The notes beneath the pieces were generated by a model. That model did no database searches, was not told where the DNA came from, and saw nothing but the letters and a program-made list of their open reading frames with translations. This document shows, one piece after another, positions 8,300-19,820 of a stretch of 64,000 bases of DNA. The position numbers were made by a program, and so were the translations under genes. The stretch comes from Coccinella septempunctata. Its lineage: Eukaryota; Arthropoda; Insecta; Coleoptera; Coccinellidae. Every line of letters starts with the position of its first letter. Within the stretch, counting starts at the first letter, position 1. The stretch covers positions 40,202,270-40,266,269 of the forward strand of contig NC_058189.1 in NCBI RefSeq assembly GCF_907165205.1, written 5' to 3'.

Positions 8300-10284
8300 T
8301 GGCTGATACGACGATAAAGAACAATCTCATAATCGTCTCTTGGAACGTCGAAGGATTGAGAGCCCGCAGACCAGAATTCGAAGAACTGATTGAAGAGAAG
8401 AGACCGGATGTCATAGCTCTCCAAGAAACAAAACTTAACCCCAACGTTCGGATAGCATTTCCCAATTACGATATCTACAGAAATGATAGACCTAACAGCA
8501 CAGGTGGCGTTGCTATACTGGCTAGAAGGAATATGGATCACCATTTCGACCAAATATTCAATGGTCAAGAAGTAGAAGCAATATCGATTATTGTGAATAC
8601 TAATCGAGGACAAGTGAAGATTATTTCGACTTATAAATCACCGGATAAGGACATGCTGGAAGAGGATCTGAAAATGCTACTAGAAGGAAGACACCCGAAA
8701 ATCATAATTGGTGATCTTAACTGCAAATCGCAGGAATGGAATAGTAGGGTGGAAAATACCAACGGGAGAAGACTGAAGATTTATGCTGAAAAACTTGATG
8801 CAGTTGTGATAGGACCTGATATACCGACCTACATACCAAGAGTAAATGGACTACCCGATGTACTGGACATTGTCGTAATGAAAGACATCACTGAAGAAAT
8901 CAGCATTGATACAATAGAAGACGGAACTTCAGACCACAATCCCATAGAATTCATAGTGGGACATGGCCCAAGAAACGAAGAAGAGACACAAACCAAGGAT
9001 CGCACAGACTGGGAGAAATATAAGAATTTACTTCAGGAGAAAATCACGGAAATTCCCCAAATAAACACCCGGGATGAATTAGATGAAGCAGTTGAAAAAT
9101 TGGAAAATCAAATAAAAGAAGCCTATGAAGAAAGCACCAAGAGAATAAGGAAACCAATTCCGAAACATTCACATGGAGATTCGCCAAGGGATATAAAGGA
9201 ACTTATAAAAAAGAACAGAAGACTCAGGAAAATCTACAGAACAACAAAAAGAGAAGAAGACAAGAAGAAACTGAATAAGCATAGTCAGATATTGAAAAAT
9301 GCTTTAACAGAACTGCGTAATAACAGATGGCACCAGAGATTAAGGGAACTGAATACAATAGATCACTCGGCTTGGAAAATGCAAAAACGCTTACGACGAG
9401 AACAGACAGTTATACCTCCACTGCATGGAGCAAACGGAATGGTATATACGAGACTTGAAAAAGCCGAAGCACTTGCCGACTCGATTGAGAGAGAAGTCAG
9501 AATAAATTACAGAAATGATGATGACAATGAAGATCTAGAAGAAGAAGTGGAGGCAAACGAAGAACTGATGATGGAACCACCGGAAACCGAAATCATTCCA
9601 AAACCGGCTTCACCAACAGAAATCAAAGAGATAATAATGAAACTGAAAAACCGGAAAGCACCGGGAGAAGATAGGATAACGAATTATAAGTTGAAGAAAT
9701 TGCCTAGAAAAGGAATAGCAGCCTTGACGAATATAACAAACGGAATGATGAGGACCGAATACTACCCAAAGAGATGGAAAACTGCAGAAATGATAGTTTT
9801 CAACAAGCCTGGAAAGGAACGGAAATTTCCTCAAAATTATAGACCAATCAGCCTACTATCAGCACTAGGAAAAATCGTCGAGAGGGTTATCGCTAAAAGG
9901 CTGAATGAGGAAACAGAAATGTTGAAGATAATTCCACCCGAAAAATTTGGATTTCGACGAGAACACTCGACTGAACTCCAATTACTACGGCTCATAGAAT
10001 ACGTCACCGAAGGAATGCAGACCAAACAGGCCACAGGATTAGTTCTGATGGATATCGAGAGAGCTTTTGATAGAGTATGGCACGAAGGCCTAATCTACAA
10101 GATGAAAAAAGCAGGATATTCGACCAAGCTATGCAAAATTATAAGGAACTATCTGAGGAATAGAAACTTTTATGTCAAGATAGATCGAGATAGATGGAGC
10201 AACCTCTCGAACCAGACAATTGGAAGCGGGAGTGCCTCAAGGATCGGTACTTGGACCTCTGCTTTACGTAATATACGTTTATGA
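8299..10284 (+). CDS. Jockey-type ORF2: endonuclease and first half of reverse transcriptase
   Basis: The start ATG shares its A with the ORF1 stop (TAATG). Residues 1 to about 225 are an APE-type endonuclease: SWNVEGL with Asn16, QETKL with Glu43, TGGVAIL, IIGDLNCKS and SDHNPIEF, all key residues present. A charged linker follows. Reverse transcriptase begins about residue 440; NYRPISLLSALGKIVERV is near residue 512 and LVLMDIERAFDRVWHEGL, with the first catalytic Asp, near 583. The homologous frame is lost between about 10160 and 10215; the last 20 or so residues here are out of frame. Compared with the copy at 57330, a short stretch with indels replaces the segment before EAGVPQGS. The endonuclease could still be active if translated. 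Confidence 0.9.
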   Translation: MADTTIKNNLIIVSWNVEGLRARRPEFEELIEEKRPDVIALQETKLNPNVRIAFPNYDIYRNDRPNSTGGVAILARRNMDHHFDQIFNGQEVEAISIIVNTNRGQVKIISTYKSPDKDMLEEDLKMLLEGRHPKIIIGDLNCKSQEWNSRVENTNGRRLKIYAEKLDAVVIGPDIPTYIPRVNGLPDVLDIVVMKDITEEISIDTIEDGTSDHNPIEFIVGHGPRNEEETQTKDRTDWEKYKNLLQEKITEIPQINTRDELDEAVEKLENQIKEAYEESTKRIRKPIPKHSHGDSPRDIKELIKKNRRLRKIYRTTKREEDKKKLNKHSQILKNALTELRNNRWHQRLRELNTIDHSAWKMQKRLRREQTVIPPLHGANGMVYTRLEKAEALADSIEREVRINYRNDDDNEDLEEEVEANEELMMEPPETEIIPKPASPTEIKEIIMKLKNRKAPGEDRITNYKLKKLPRKGIAALTNITNGMMRTEYYPKRWKTAEMIVFNKPGKERKFPQNYRPISLLSALGKIVERVIAKRLNEETEMLKIIPPEKFGFRREHSTELQLLRLIEYVTEGMQTKQATGLVLMDIERAFDRVWHEGLIYKMKKAGYSTKLCKIIRNYLRNRNFYVKIDRDRWSNLSNQTIGSGSASRIGTWTSALRNIRL

Positions 10285-11017
10285 TATCCCGAAGAATGCT
10301 AGAAATATGCTCACCTTGTACGCAGATGACACAGGAATAGCGTTCAGACATCGACGCCCAGAGATCATACACCGGAGACTGCAGGAAGCCATAGATGAAT
10401 TACTCAAATGGTGCATCAAATGGAAATTCCAAATCAATGGAAGAAAGACTCAAGCAATATTACTGCAAAAGAGAAGATTGAGGATGGAAGAAAACCTTGA
10501 AGTTGATGGAGAAGAGGTTGAATGGAAAAATGAAGCAACATACCTAGGAGTGACGCTTGACAGAGGACTTACATGGAAAAACTACATCAAATGTGAAGTT
10601 GATAAAACAAAAGCCGCAATGAGTAAACTTTATCCACTCATAGGCAGAAGAAGTCATATGAATAAGAACATCAAGTTGACGATGATTAAAACAATTGCGC
10701 GACCACAACTCACATATGGATCGGCGGCATGAGGCTTCGCAGCCAAGACCCACATCAAGAAAATACAGGCCACTGAGAATAAACTCCTTAGAATGGCGAT
10801 GGACGCACCCTGGTTTGTTAGGAACAAACAAATCTACAAGGACTTGGAATGGGAACCAGTTACAGAATTTATGAAGAGAAAGGCGGAAAGGATATTCGAC
10901 AAAGCCAAACAACATACAAATGAGGAACTACGAAGATTAGTCGACTACGATCCAACGGAAGGAGCTAGAAGATCAAGAACCTACCACCGAAGACCCAGAG
11001 ATCAGTTATGTATTTAA
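10220..11017 (+). pseudogene. Jockey-type ORF2: second half of reverse transcriptase and C-terminus
   Basis: In the +2 frame the sequence resumes at EAGVPQGSVLGPLLYVIYV and carries the catalytic LTLYADDTGIAF, then the thumb (AILLQKRRLRMEENLEVDG and YLGVTLDRGLTWKN). A TGA at 10731-10733 replaces the Trp codon found in the other copy (YGSAA-stop-GFAAKTH here, YGSVAWGFAAKSH at 57835). The C-terminal part KIQATENKLLRMAMDAPWFV through RRPRDQLCI runs to the stop at about 11015. So the protein is broken by one frameshift and one nonsense change, while the catalytic residues remain. Confidence 0.88.
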
Positions 11018-11280
11018 ATGTAACCAAAGAAGAGCTTAACCTATAAAAGCTATAGGCAGCATACAAATATCAACACGACTATGATCGTGTGAGAGTCCAG
11101 AAACCATAAGAGTCAACTGGTTAATAGGCAAAATGCCCGGAACCTATGAAGAAGCAGTTAAGGGTTTTTAGTGGGTCTCGAGCTCAGAGAGTGAGAATCC
11201 CCACACTGTTCCCCCTCAGGAGAGGGTGTGTTCGTCTGTTTGCAGATTTTCCCCCTGCTACACCAAAAAAAAAAAAAAAA
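11018..11280 (+). other. 3' UTR and A-tail of the jockey-type element
   Basis: The block TGCCCGGAACC, AGCAGTTAAGGGTTTTTAGT, CCCCACACTGTTCCCCCTCA and CCCCTGCTACACC is shared with 21540-21703 and 58195-58354. Each copy ends in an A-run directly after it. Such conserved 3' ends are what the element's reverse transcriptase recognises. This copy has extra sequence at about 11040-11125 that the other two lack. Confidence 0.85.
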
Positions 11281-11292
11281 ACCATTGTAAAT

Positions 11293-13972
11293 ATCATCCA
11301 TTATTTCATTCGTACCACGCCTGTTTTCGATGCAAGGAACACGCTCGTCATCGATCTTTAGCAGTAAAGTTTTCTAATATTCGAGCAAGTATTGAAGTAC
11401 TCGGAGTAATAGCATGGATACGAGTGGAGCAAACCAGCAAATCAACAATGTCGTCATTTATTTCTTACTGAAATAATGCTCATATAATAATAGTTATGCG
11501 CAAACTTAGGTAGGCCCTAGCATACTTTCCCCATTCAGCCAAAATATGAAAAGACCTTATTATAGATTTGAGCGGCTATCAGAACCTCGAAATTTTCATC
11601 ATATATTGAGATGAATATGAGCATGGTCTAATATAATATTGTTTACTAGTATCGGATTCGAAACTTAACAATAACAATTAACAATAGAACTAGTAAATTT
11701 GATTGACTGCAAATAAAAATTTAACGAAACGTCAGACACTGCGCTTCAGTTACCCCGAATGACTCTTTTCACAATATAAGTAGGTATGTATATGTATGTA
11801 TATACATATTCAAAAACTGTACGAATTAGTTTTGGTCAGTATTTCGCGAAGCTTAGTTACCCCCTACATAATAAGTTCAACGAACCTCTTGAAACCATGG
11901 AGTGCAACTTGTAACTTCATCAATTATTAAGATCGTTTGATGTTAATGGAAGGAGTCCAACAAGGGCATCGTGTTTTCAAGACAATCAAGGATACCCGGA
12001 AGAATCTAAAGGATGAAAAAAGTTAATTAATACGGTTAGGAGCTGGAAAATAATTGCAGTGAAACCTGTATTGTCAATATTTCGACAGAAAACATCGAAA
12101 CATCGAAAAATATTCTTGTTTTCAGCTGTTATCAATATACCTACATATTTCACGTGTTTTTTGGCACTCACAAAATTGTCCAGGAAAGTGAGAAACTACA
12201 GAATTTCTCCTTTTCGATACTGGGTATTTTGAACTGATTTTCTTGTTTTGCAACTCGAAATGATTTCACCTATTGAATGAAATACGAATAAAGCATATTT
12301 TTGAATTAGTTCCAATTTTATGAGGAACCTGTAGCATTCCTTGAACAACTTAAGAACAGAAGAATCGTCGCCGAACCTGGTCTAAAGGCCGTCCCGGTTA
12401 TTCATTTCAGTACTGAAGACTGAAGCGATTTCTAACGATGAGAGTGATCATTCACAAATTCAGCAAAAGATTTTTGATTACAGACACAGTTCAATTGAAG
12501 TTATGTACCATGATATCGCCATCAAGCAGGGGAAAGGCAAGACAGAGATTTCTACGTTTGGTGCATTACGAAGTTGTCATAGTCAATTATTTCTGATAGA
12601 TATTGATTCACAATTACTCCTACATTTTATATCTTTGGTTATAATAAATTTGAAGAACTTCATTTTTGCAGAAAAACAAAATATCACTTTTTTATCAAAA
12701 ATTATATATTTCATTTCTGATAGTGAAACTCGCATACCTACAAATACTGGCTGATCGTCCTCGTCATCTAATCCACCACAATGTGCTGATTTCCCGCAGA
12801 GAAAACATGCAGTTCATTCGTCTTTTCTTTTCTTCTCCTCCCATCTTTCTTTAACTTCAACTTTCTTTCTATTGTTTCTTGTTTCCTTATGGAGAAGACA
12901 TTTTGATTGCAGTTGTTGTTTACTTTGAGACCATCCTAAAGGAGATTTAGTCTCCTGTGCGTTTTTGAATAAAACAATGTGATAATCACGTTCTCACCTG
13001 TTAGTGTTATAACCGATCCACAAGAATTACCTACTTTCAGTCTGTTCTGAAAAACTAAAATTGAACTGCACAACACATGTGATATAAAACACAAAACTAA
13101 CAACAAACTTGACGAAACGAGAGTTTTTGAGCGTAAGGTCGAGAGTGCGCAGATTTACAAGCTGATCGCAATACTGAAAGATAAAAAAATGTTGATGTGG
13201 CGTTGGGAATAAGAACAGTTTTGATTGCTCCCCCCCGTACCCGTAGGCCTAGGCTATAAAATTTTGAAGGTCGATAATCTGTATCAAACCGTAATTCTTA
13301 GTTTCTGCTGAACAAATTTGAAGCAAAACTTTCATGTTAGGGTTTGGGATTGTTGCTGTATTGAAATTATCACAAAATTATAAGTCATGACTCTTACCGA
13401 CCGACGTGCTATGAAATCCTGTTTTATGAGGAATTCAGAAATGGGGATGAAATATAAGGCGAGTGGAAAAATTCTGTTTTTGATTTCCCATAATGTGAAT
13501 TTTTCATCTGGTCTTATTTAAAGACTTATTTCATGAAAACACCTATTTTTGAATTGGTGCAACTGAAGACTAGACTCATAAAAAAAAACATCCAATTAAC
13601 TAATATTCTTTCATTTCAAATAACGTTTTTCAACCTGTCTGAAGAAGATGTGTAATGTGTTTGGAGCAAAGACGAAAACATTTTCAGCAACTACTAACTA
13701 TAGAAAAACCTCCAATTCATCGTAATGGGTATCATGTAATTTAGTTCCTTCAGTTTATTAGTTATGGATTGTCATCAAATATTTGTCACATCAATTCAAT
13801 ATTTATAGAGAATTAAACTTACTGTGATTTATTCATATTACTGAAATAGCTCAACATTTTTTGCGGAATTGAAAGTGCAAAACCGAATAAATTGGCTTAT
13901 AAAATATTAATGCTTATAACACTGTGGTTGAAGCGAATTTTCTAAATTAAAAAAAGATTCATGCCTTTGGCA
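11293..13972. other. Non-coding stretch, nothing identified
   Basis: AT-rich DNA with short frames only. I see a small TATG/TATA-rich run near 11785-11812 and a degenerate CTGAAGAAG...CGAAAAC string near 13642-13690 that resembles the hammerhead-like motifs elsewhere in the window but lacks the central stem. No gene is supported. Confidence 0.6.
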
Positions 13973-13976
13973 TATA

Positions 13977-15246
13977 CGAGGATGTATCGATATCTAGTTA
14001 GCCTAGACCAGTTCCATGCATAAAAAAATATTGCGTTACCATAGCAACGAACAAAAACTCGCTAAAAGTGTCAGTATGAAGTTTGAGGTCAAAAAAGTAA
14101 ACCAGAGTTACTCAATAAATTAAAAGAAAGATGTCCACTAAAATTGTGAAAATCGAAAAATTGGAGTGTCGAGCCATCATCAAGTACCTGTATAAAAGGG
14201 TTAAGAGGTAAGCAAATTTACGAAGATATACTGTACCCTTGGTGATCAATATCCTTCGTATGCGACTGTCAAAACTTGGATTGCAAGCTTCAAAAAGGTT
14301 AATTTTCCATTGAAGATGATAACCGATCGGGAAGGCCAGTTTCTGTGACAGTCCCCGACAATATCGAAGAAGTTCATGACATGATTTTATCAGACCGTCG
14401 AATTGGGCTAAACCGGATATGTGAAGCACTAAATATTTCATACAAACTCGTTCATCATATTAGTTCACGTCAATTTGTACATGAAAAAAATTGCTGCAAA
14501 ATGGATCCCCAAATGTTTGAATGTTGAACAAAAGTGCAAGTGCAAGTGTAGAAGCATCGTGTTCGATCTGTGCTCGATTTGAAAACGATGTAGACTTTTA
14601 AACTGAATTGTTACTATGGATGAGACTTGGGTACATTTCTACGATCCAGAAACAAAGCAACAATCGATGTAATGGCGGCACTCTGGTTCTCCAAGACCTA
14701 AGAAGTTTCGTGTTCAAAAATCTGCTGGAAAAGTTCCTGCTTCAGTTTTTTGGGATTGCCATGGAGTATTCATGATTGATTTTTTGGACATGGGTAGAAC
14801 AATAACCGGAGATTACTATTAAACATTACTGATCACTCTACGGGAAAAAATTAAAGGAAAAAGACACGGAAAGCTATCCAAAGGTGTTTTGTTTTTGCAG
14901 GACAACGCCCCTGCGCACGAATCTCATGTTGCCATGCAAAAATTTCGGGATTTAGGGTTTGAATTACTAGAACACACCCCTCATTCACCCGATTTTGCTC
15001 CATCCCACAATCATCTGAAAAAAAGTTTAAAAGTTCGTAAATTTTCTTCCAACGAGGAGATAATAAAAGCTGTGTCTGGTTTGCAGAGAAAGAAGAATCA
15101 ATTTTTTTGATAGTTCTAGAGACGTTGCAGGTTCGCTGTAATAAATGTATTCAACTAAGAAAAGTATATGTTGAGTAATAAAATATTTTGACATTGAAAT
15201 TTTGTTTGGTTTTATAGTAGACTAAAAATTTTTCAATATATCCTAG
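13977..15246 (+). mobile_element. mariner element, inactive, about 1.27 kb
   Basis: Terminal inverted repeats start CGAGGATGTATCGATA at the left and, inverted, CTAGGATATATTGAAA at the right. TA dinucleotides flank both ends (13975-13976, 15247-15248), as expected for TA target duplication. Length is that of a complete mariner. It contains one decayed transposase gene. Confidence 0.88.
14131..15178 (+). pseudogene. mariner transposase pseudogene (DD34D family)
   Basis: Pieces in more than one frame follow a mariner transposase from start to end: KIEKLECRAIIKYLY (N-terminal helix-turn-helix), then a stop; VPDNIEEVHDMILSDRRIGL and RICEALNISYKLVHHI (second helix-turn-helix) at 14345-14460; TMDETWVHFYDPETKQQS with the first catalytic Asp near 14620; VLFLQDNAPAHESHVAMQ with the second at 14889-14945. 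The third catalytic position reads HSPDFAPSH: the residue 35 after the second Asp is His where the family has Asp. Several stops and frameshifts add to this. It resembles mariner copies common in insects. Confidence 0.88.
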
Positions 15247-15249
15247 TAA

Positions 15250-16424
15250 TATGAAAATTATGTTCATGTTGAAATTTCTGCAAAGAATATTTTTATTCAC
15301 GTCAGACTGCTCGGATCTTTGTAACAGAACCTAATGGAATAAATGCTTTGTGCTGGCATATTGAATAGACCAGTCCGTTTTTCTGAAGTACTTTTTCTTG
15401 AAAAATTGTGATGATATATTATGGGGTCAGCAATGTTTACATGTTGGAAACATCAATTGATTCATGGAAGGTAATATGTTGAGTAACAGAATATCACCTC
15501 TCAAAACCTCACAGCCTACTTGACGACAAGTTATATATCGATGATCAATATTAACAGCACGACCGACAGCACAAGATCCATGAATTCCCCAGTTTTGAGA
15601 AAGTTTCTGAGGCGGATTTCTATAGTCGTATGTGATGAAATGAATAACATACCAATATGTTATTCAGAATGGATTGAAGTAATGAAACTTTCAGATTTGT
15701 ATTCAACAAGTAAGAAAGAGATATATTTTAATGATTCAAGATCATGAATCACAAGTTAAATTGATGACTTCAAGACCGCTACCTATCTTTCATCTATGCT
15801 GAAATAACAATGAAAAAAAAATGCTGAAGAGTAGGTTTCATCGAAAATATCGCACTGCTCCAAAAGTTATGAGGGAGTTTCACATCTGCTGAGCCAGCAT
15901 AAGTGCATCGAACAAAAGGATAATGTCCCGTTTATTATGGGAGAGTTTAACAAAAAATTCACGCTCTCCACGGGGAGAGTAGGCCCCTAGACGTGCCTGT
16001 CTTGAGATCGATTCACTGGCGAACTGATAAGATTCCCGCGTATTTGAATTGCGTTCCTGCCAATGGAAGAGAAGGCCTGGAATCCACTTTTCGTGTTTTT
16101 GCAGGGTTTTATGTCTTCAGACAGCTGTGAATTATTCATTTCTTCAAGTGAAATATTTTCATCGCTAACCAATTCATTTCGGTGGAATTCTTCGATGAGA
16201 AGAATTGAATAGAAAATTAAAAAAAAATGTTTTCATATCTCTTCGCAGATTCTACTGACTGAGCTTCATTATTTACAGAGTCAGCGAAAATTCTCTTCCA
16301 AGTCAACAGTCTCATGATCACCAATGAAAACAAAAATTTGTTATACAAAAAAGCTTCCAAACAAATATTTTGTCAAAATATGAAGGAGTGAAGTGAATTA
16401 TCCCTTTCCTGCTGTATACAGGGC
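15250..16424. other. Non-coding stretch, nothing identified
   Basis: AT-rich with no frame above 75 codons that resembles a protein. A TACAGGGCGTC at 16421-16431 looks like the left terminus of a TA-flanked MITE, but I found no matching right end. Confidence 0.5.
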
Positions 16425-16503
16425 GTCTAGATTTAACGTACAAATATTTCAGGGGCTGATTCAAGAGGTGAAAATATGAAAAAACTCCATATCAACTCAG
16501 ATC

Positions 16504-17885
16504 CTAAAATGCACCCCACGGCAAATAAATTTTCGATAGCTTTTTCAATATTTGGCGGATTCGAATGGAATTTAACATAGGAATTTTCAGATAGAGGATG
16601 ACCAAAAATATTCTTATCAATGACACAGAGAATAGGAGCGGCTTTCTTAAAATTATTACTAATGCTTTATTGTGCGATCTGATTGGAATTTCAATAAGAG
16701 AAATAGACTGTAAAGCTGTTTTGGTGAGGATAGGAAACCTTCGTTGAGAGCCGCTTCCTCGAGAAAAAAGTAATCTTGTAATTCTAACTGAGCTACTCAC
16801 TGCTTATTCCGAAAAACATAATGAGCGTCTCTGCTAAATTCTTTAGGGATTTCACTTCCCGTATCTAAAACAAAGTCAATTAAAACATTAAAATATAATC
16901 GATGTGCTTCAGAGTAAATTGTTTGCCTGACAATGAACCAGAAATGAAACTCGTTTATTTCAGTTTTTTAATTGAGTTTGTTTCAGAGACTGGTAGTGAA
17001 ATCTCCAAAGAATTTCAGAAGATGCAGAGTCCACTCAGATTAAATTTCTATCGATATAATAAGCGTCTGTCACATTGATATTTGTCAGCAATGGCGTCAT
17101 AGTGACTCCAACCTCCAAAATCCAGTAATTTTTTCGTTAGCTTTTTCAATATTTGTTTGATTCGGATGAAATTTAACATAGGAATTCTCAGATAGAGGGT
17201 GACCAAAAAGATTCTTATCAATGACAAAGATAATAGTGTGTGATCTGATTGGAATTTCAATAAAAGAACTATACTACAATGTCGTTTCTGTGAGAAAAGG
17301 AAACCTTCGTTGAAAGCAGCATTCTCGAAACGGAAAAAAAAGGAATCTTGTGAAGATTCTAACTGACCTACTTACTGCTTATTTCGAAACACATAATGAG
17401 CGTCTGTCACATTGTCATTTGCCAGCAATGACGTCATAGTGACTTCTATCTCCAGAATCCAGTAAATTTGCGAATGCTTTTTCAATATTTGTAGGACCCG
17501 AATGAAATTTAAGATAGGACTTTTTAGATAGAGGGTCACAAAAAAATACTTATCGATGACATAGATAAAAGGGGCGGTTTCAATAAAATTCGTTGTAGTT
17601 TTTAGTTTGTAAACTGATTGGAATTTCAAAAATGAAATAGACTGCTAAGTCGTTTTTGTGAGAGAAAGAAACCTTCGTAGAAAGCAGAATTGTAAAGTTG
17701 CGATAACCTTTTTGATATTTGTTGGATTCGTATGAAATTTAACATATTAATTCTTAGATAGAAGGGGACAAAAAAAATGTTTTCCAATGACCAAGATATG
17801 GGGGCCGCTTTAATGAAAATACTTATAATTCTTCATTGTGTGATCTGACTGGGATTTCAATAAAAGAAATAAACCTCTGTTTTTG
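16504..17885. repeat. Diverged tandem repeat, period about 340 bp, roughly four units
   Basis: A block containing TTTTTCAATATTTG, GGATTCG, GAAATTTAACATAGGAATT, AGATAGAGG and TTCTTATCAATGAC recurs at about 16540, 17140, 17480 and 17710. The marker AGCGTCTGTCACATTG at 17059 and 17399 gives a spacing of 340. Units are 75-85% alike by eye and some are partial. The frames on the minus strand over it are by-products of the repeat. Confidence 0.75.
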
Positions 17886-17888
17886 TGA

Positions 17889-18600
17889 CTGTTAAAAATT
17901 GCTCTTGCCCACGCTACTGATGTACAAATCTATATAGTGCCAACGTTACTTGACAGTTAATCGACGCAGCCCCCTCTCAACAAGATGTCAATTGTTCCCG
18001 TTACCGCTCAATAATCTCGATTATTGAGGTTCTTCTCTATCAGTTCATCTCATTTAAGTAGTTATCTCCAAAGTCTTTTCGTTCAATTCGGGGGCTATCT
18101 AGTTCAACGCAAAATGTAATGTACTCTCAGTCTTCTCAAAATTATTAATCAAACCATTTTCATGATTTCATTATGTATGAAATGTGTTCACGTGAGATAA
18201 TAAAAAATCTGCAAAAAATATTGATGATTCTCATTTGTACTGCTCATTTTAAAGTTTTTCTCGAGTCACCTCAATCATGAATAAATATTTTATTACATTT
18301 TTTACCTCAACAAGATTTTCAGACCTCTTTAGAGTTTCTCCCTTGAAATGGGTAATGGAGCACCAAAATTGAAACTTCTTATGTCTTCCTCATCGATCAT
18401 GAATGCTGATTTATTGTATTCTACTGATCATCTCATTTATTCCAATCAGTTTATTTCAATCAATTTATTTCATTTCTCAAGCCAACTCTGATGTTAACCT
18501 CTCACGTACACATAACTGATTACTGTTGTCGATTTTCAGATGAATGAATCCTAATGAGGCATTCGGAGAATGTGAATTCAAGATTATTTCGTGCCAAAAA
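17889..18600. repeat. Dispersed repeat, LTR-like, partial copy
   Basis: From ATCGACGCAG near 17960, through TCTCAAAATTATTA and TCTTATGTCTTCCTCAT, to GAATGCTGATTTATT near 18400, the order of blocks matches 48118-48660. The left edge TGTTAAAAATTGCTC could be an LTR start (TG...CA type). There is no coding region and no clear right end here. Confidence 0.45.
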
Positions 18601-18626
18601 TTAAATGTAATAAAAAGTAATATCAC

Positions 18627-19010
18627 TTGCCAAATTTATATCTTTTGGTGAACGCTATTTATACACCCTTAGGGCAAGTATTGGAGAATGCAGAAGACCA
18701 TAACACGATAATTTTTCAACAAGAAGACGCAACACTTCATTTTGTTCAACCGTTGGGTCAGTTCTTGATGAAAATTTTCCCCACGCCTGATCTTGCTCCA
18801 GAGGACTTTTTTCTATGGGGTCGCCTGAAATCCAAGATTCACGTTACCCAGCCTGAGTCACTGGATGATTTGCGAACTCGGATCATTAATGAATGTCGTT
18901 AAATTACACCACAGATTTTGAGTACCTAATGTACGTAAACATGTTCAGCAAAACTCATATTACTTCATGGAAGTGAATGGAGCCTATTTCCAGCTTTTAA
19001 TAAACTAATC
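18627..19010 (+). pseudogene. C-terminal fragment of a mariner-superfamily transposase
   Basis: Residues NTIIFQQEDATLHFVQPLGQ match the second catalytic block (Asp after QQ is kept as EDAT), and PDLAPEDFFLWGRLKSKI and VTQPESLDDLRTRIINECR match the end of the catalytic domain, of the insect transposases with DUF4817-type N-termini. About 15 residues between the two blocks are missing, so the spacing of the catalytic residues is broken. After the stop at 18900 the reading continues in another frame to QQNSYYFMEVNGAYFQLLIN at about 18948-19008. No N-terminus is visible upstream. Confidence 0.7.
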
Positions 19011-19011
19011 A

Positions 19012-19818
19012 CAAAACTTAGTACTCTTTCACTATTTAACCTGTCAATTTGATATCGATGGAAATTTTGAAATGTCAGGATCGGATAAAACTCAATAAAA
19101 TCTTCAATATTAGGTATCGCAACACCCCTTATCCTTATTCAAAATCAAGAGGTTGTACTCACACCCGTTAGGGGATTGCAAAGAAAGTTATCGAATCATA
19201 AATTGACGGTCCGAGCGATTTCCACATTTTTAAAGCCGAAAAAGTAAAGTTTTCGTAGGACCATACTATATATGATTTTCATTAACATGAGCTTTTAGAC
19301 CACGACACAAGTTTTGCTATTACTGCAGCATTTTCCGGTGGATGATGGGAAAATAAAGTTTACCTCCACCCACCTGACAATACTACTGTGAAAGCCAAAT
19401 CCATGTAGTGTTTATGACTCATATTACCGGTAGATTCGCGTGACTTGGGACAGTCCTGTAACTTGGGAAAATTACTTCCCTTGCAGATTTCTTTGTTTCT
19501 TACCATTTATGATTGAAGTGACAAACTTATATGATTGTGTAACGTCTTTTCGGTTAGTTTAACAATTAATTCCTGTTGAGTTTTGCGTGATCAGAGCGTT
19601 TGAATTGACAGGAAAAATTAACGAATACAGGAGAGTAAAAGCGCGTGTTTATAAGGCTATACCTACTTTTTAGTATCCTGTACACGTGTTCAACTTTGTG
19701 CATGTGTAATTTTTTTTTCTGAATACGTGGGATATTGGGATATTACATATGTCATGAAACAAGGTTATTTACAAATCAAATATCGACATGGATATCATTC
19801 ATTCATGTTGTTGTTTAA
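19012..19818. other. Non-coding stretch with a stray TGACTTGGGACAG motif
   Basis: A TGACTTGGGACAG at about 19438 repeats the terminus of the element that follows, and 19290-19385 is a diverged relative of 21865-21935 (shared ACCACGACAC and GGTAAACCT-like blocks). No gene seen. Confidence 0.45.
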
Positions 19819-19820
19819 TA

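Larger units (their letters stand above)
6214..11280 (+). mobile_element. Full-length jockey-type non-LTR retrotransposon, 5067 bp
   Basis: It starts CATTCCGAG at 6214, carries a 5' UTR, an ORF1 with three zinc knuckles, an ORF2 with endonuclease and reverse transcriptase, a 3' UTR and an A-tail ending at 11280. The target duplication ACCATTGTAAAT is at 6202-6213 and 11281-11292 (the first A is shared with the tail). Target-primed reverse transcription explains the tail and duplication. The same 3' UTR closes copies at 21372-21703 and 55546-58354. This copy is nearly intact but has a frame break in ORF1, a frame break and a stop in ORF2. Confidence 0.93.

Noticed and set aside
16504..17629. 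Three minus-strand frames sharing IRIFLVTLYLK-like residues as a gene family
   Set aside because: They are the same phase of the 340-bp tandem repeat and lack start or splice context.
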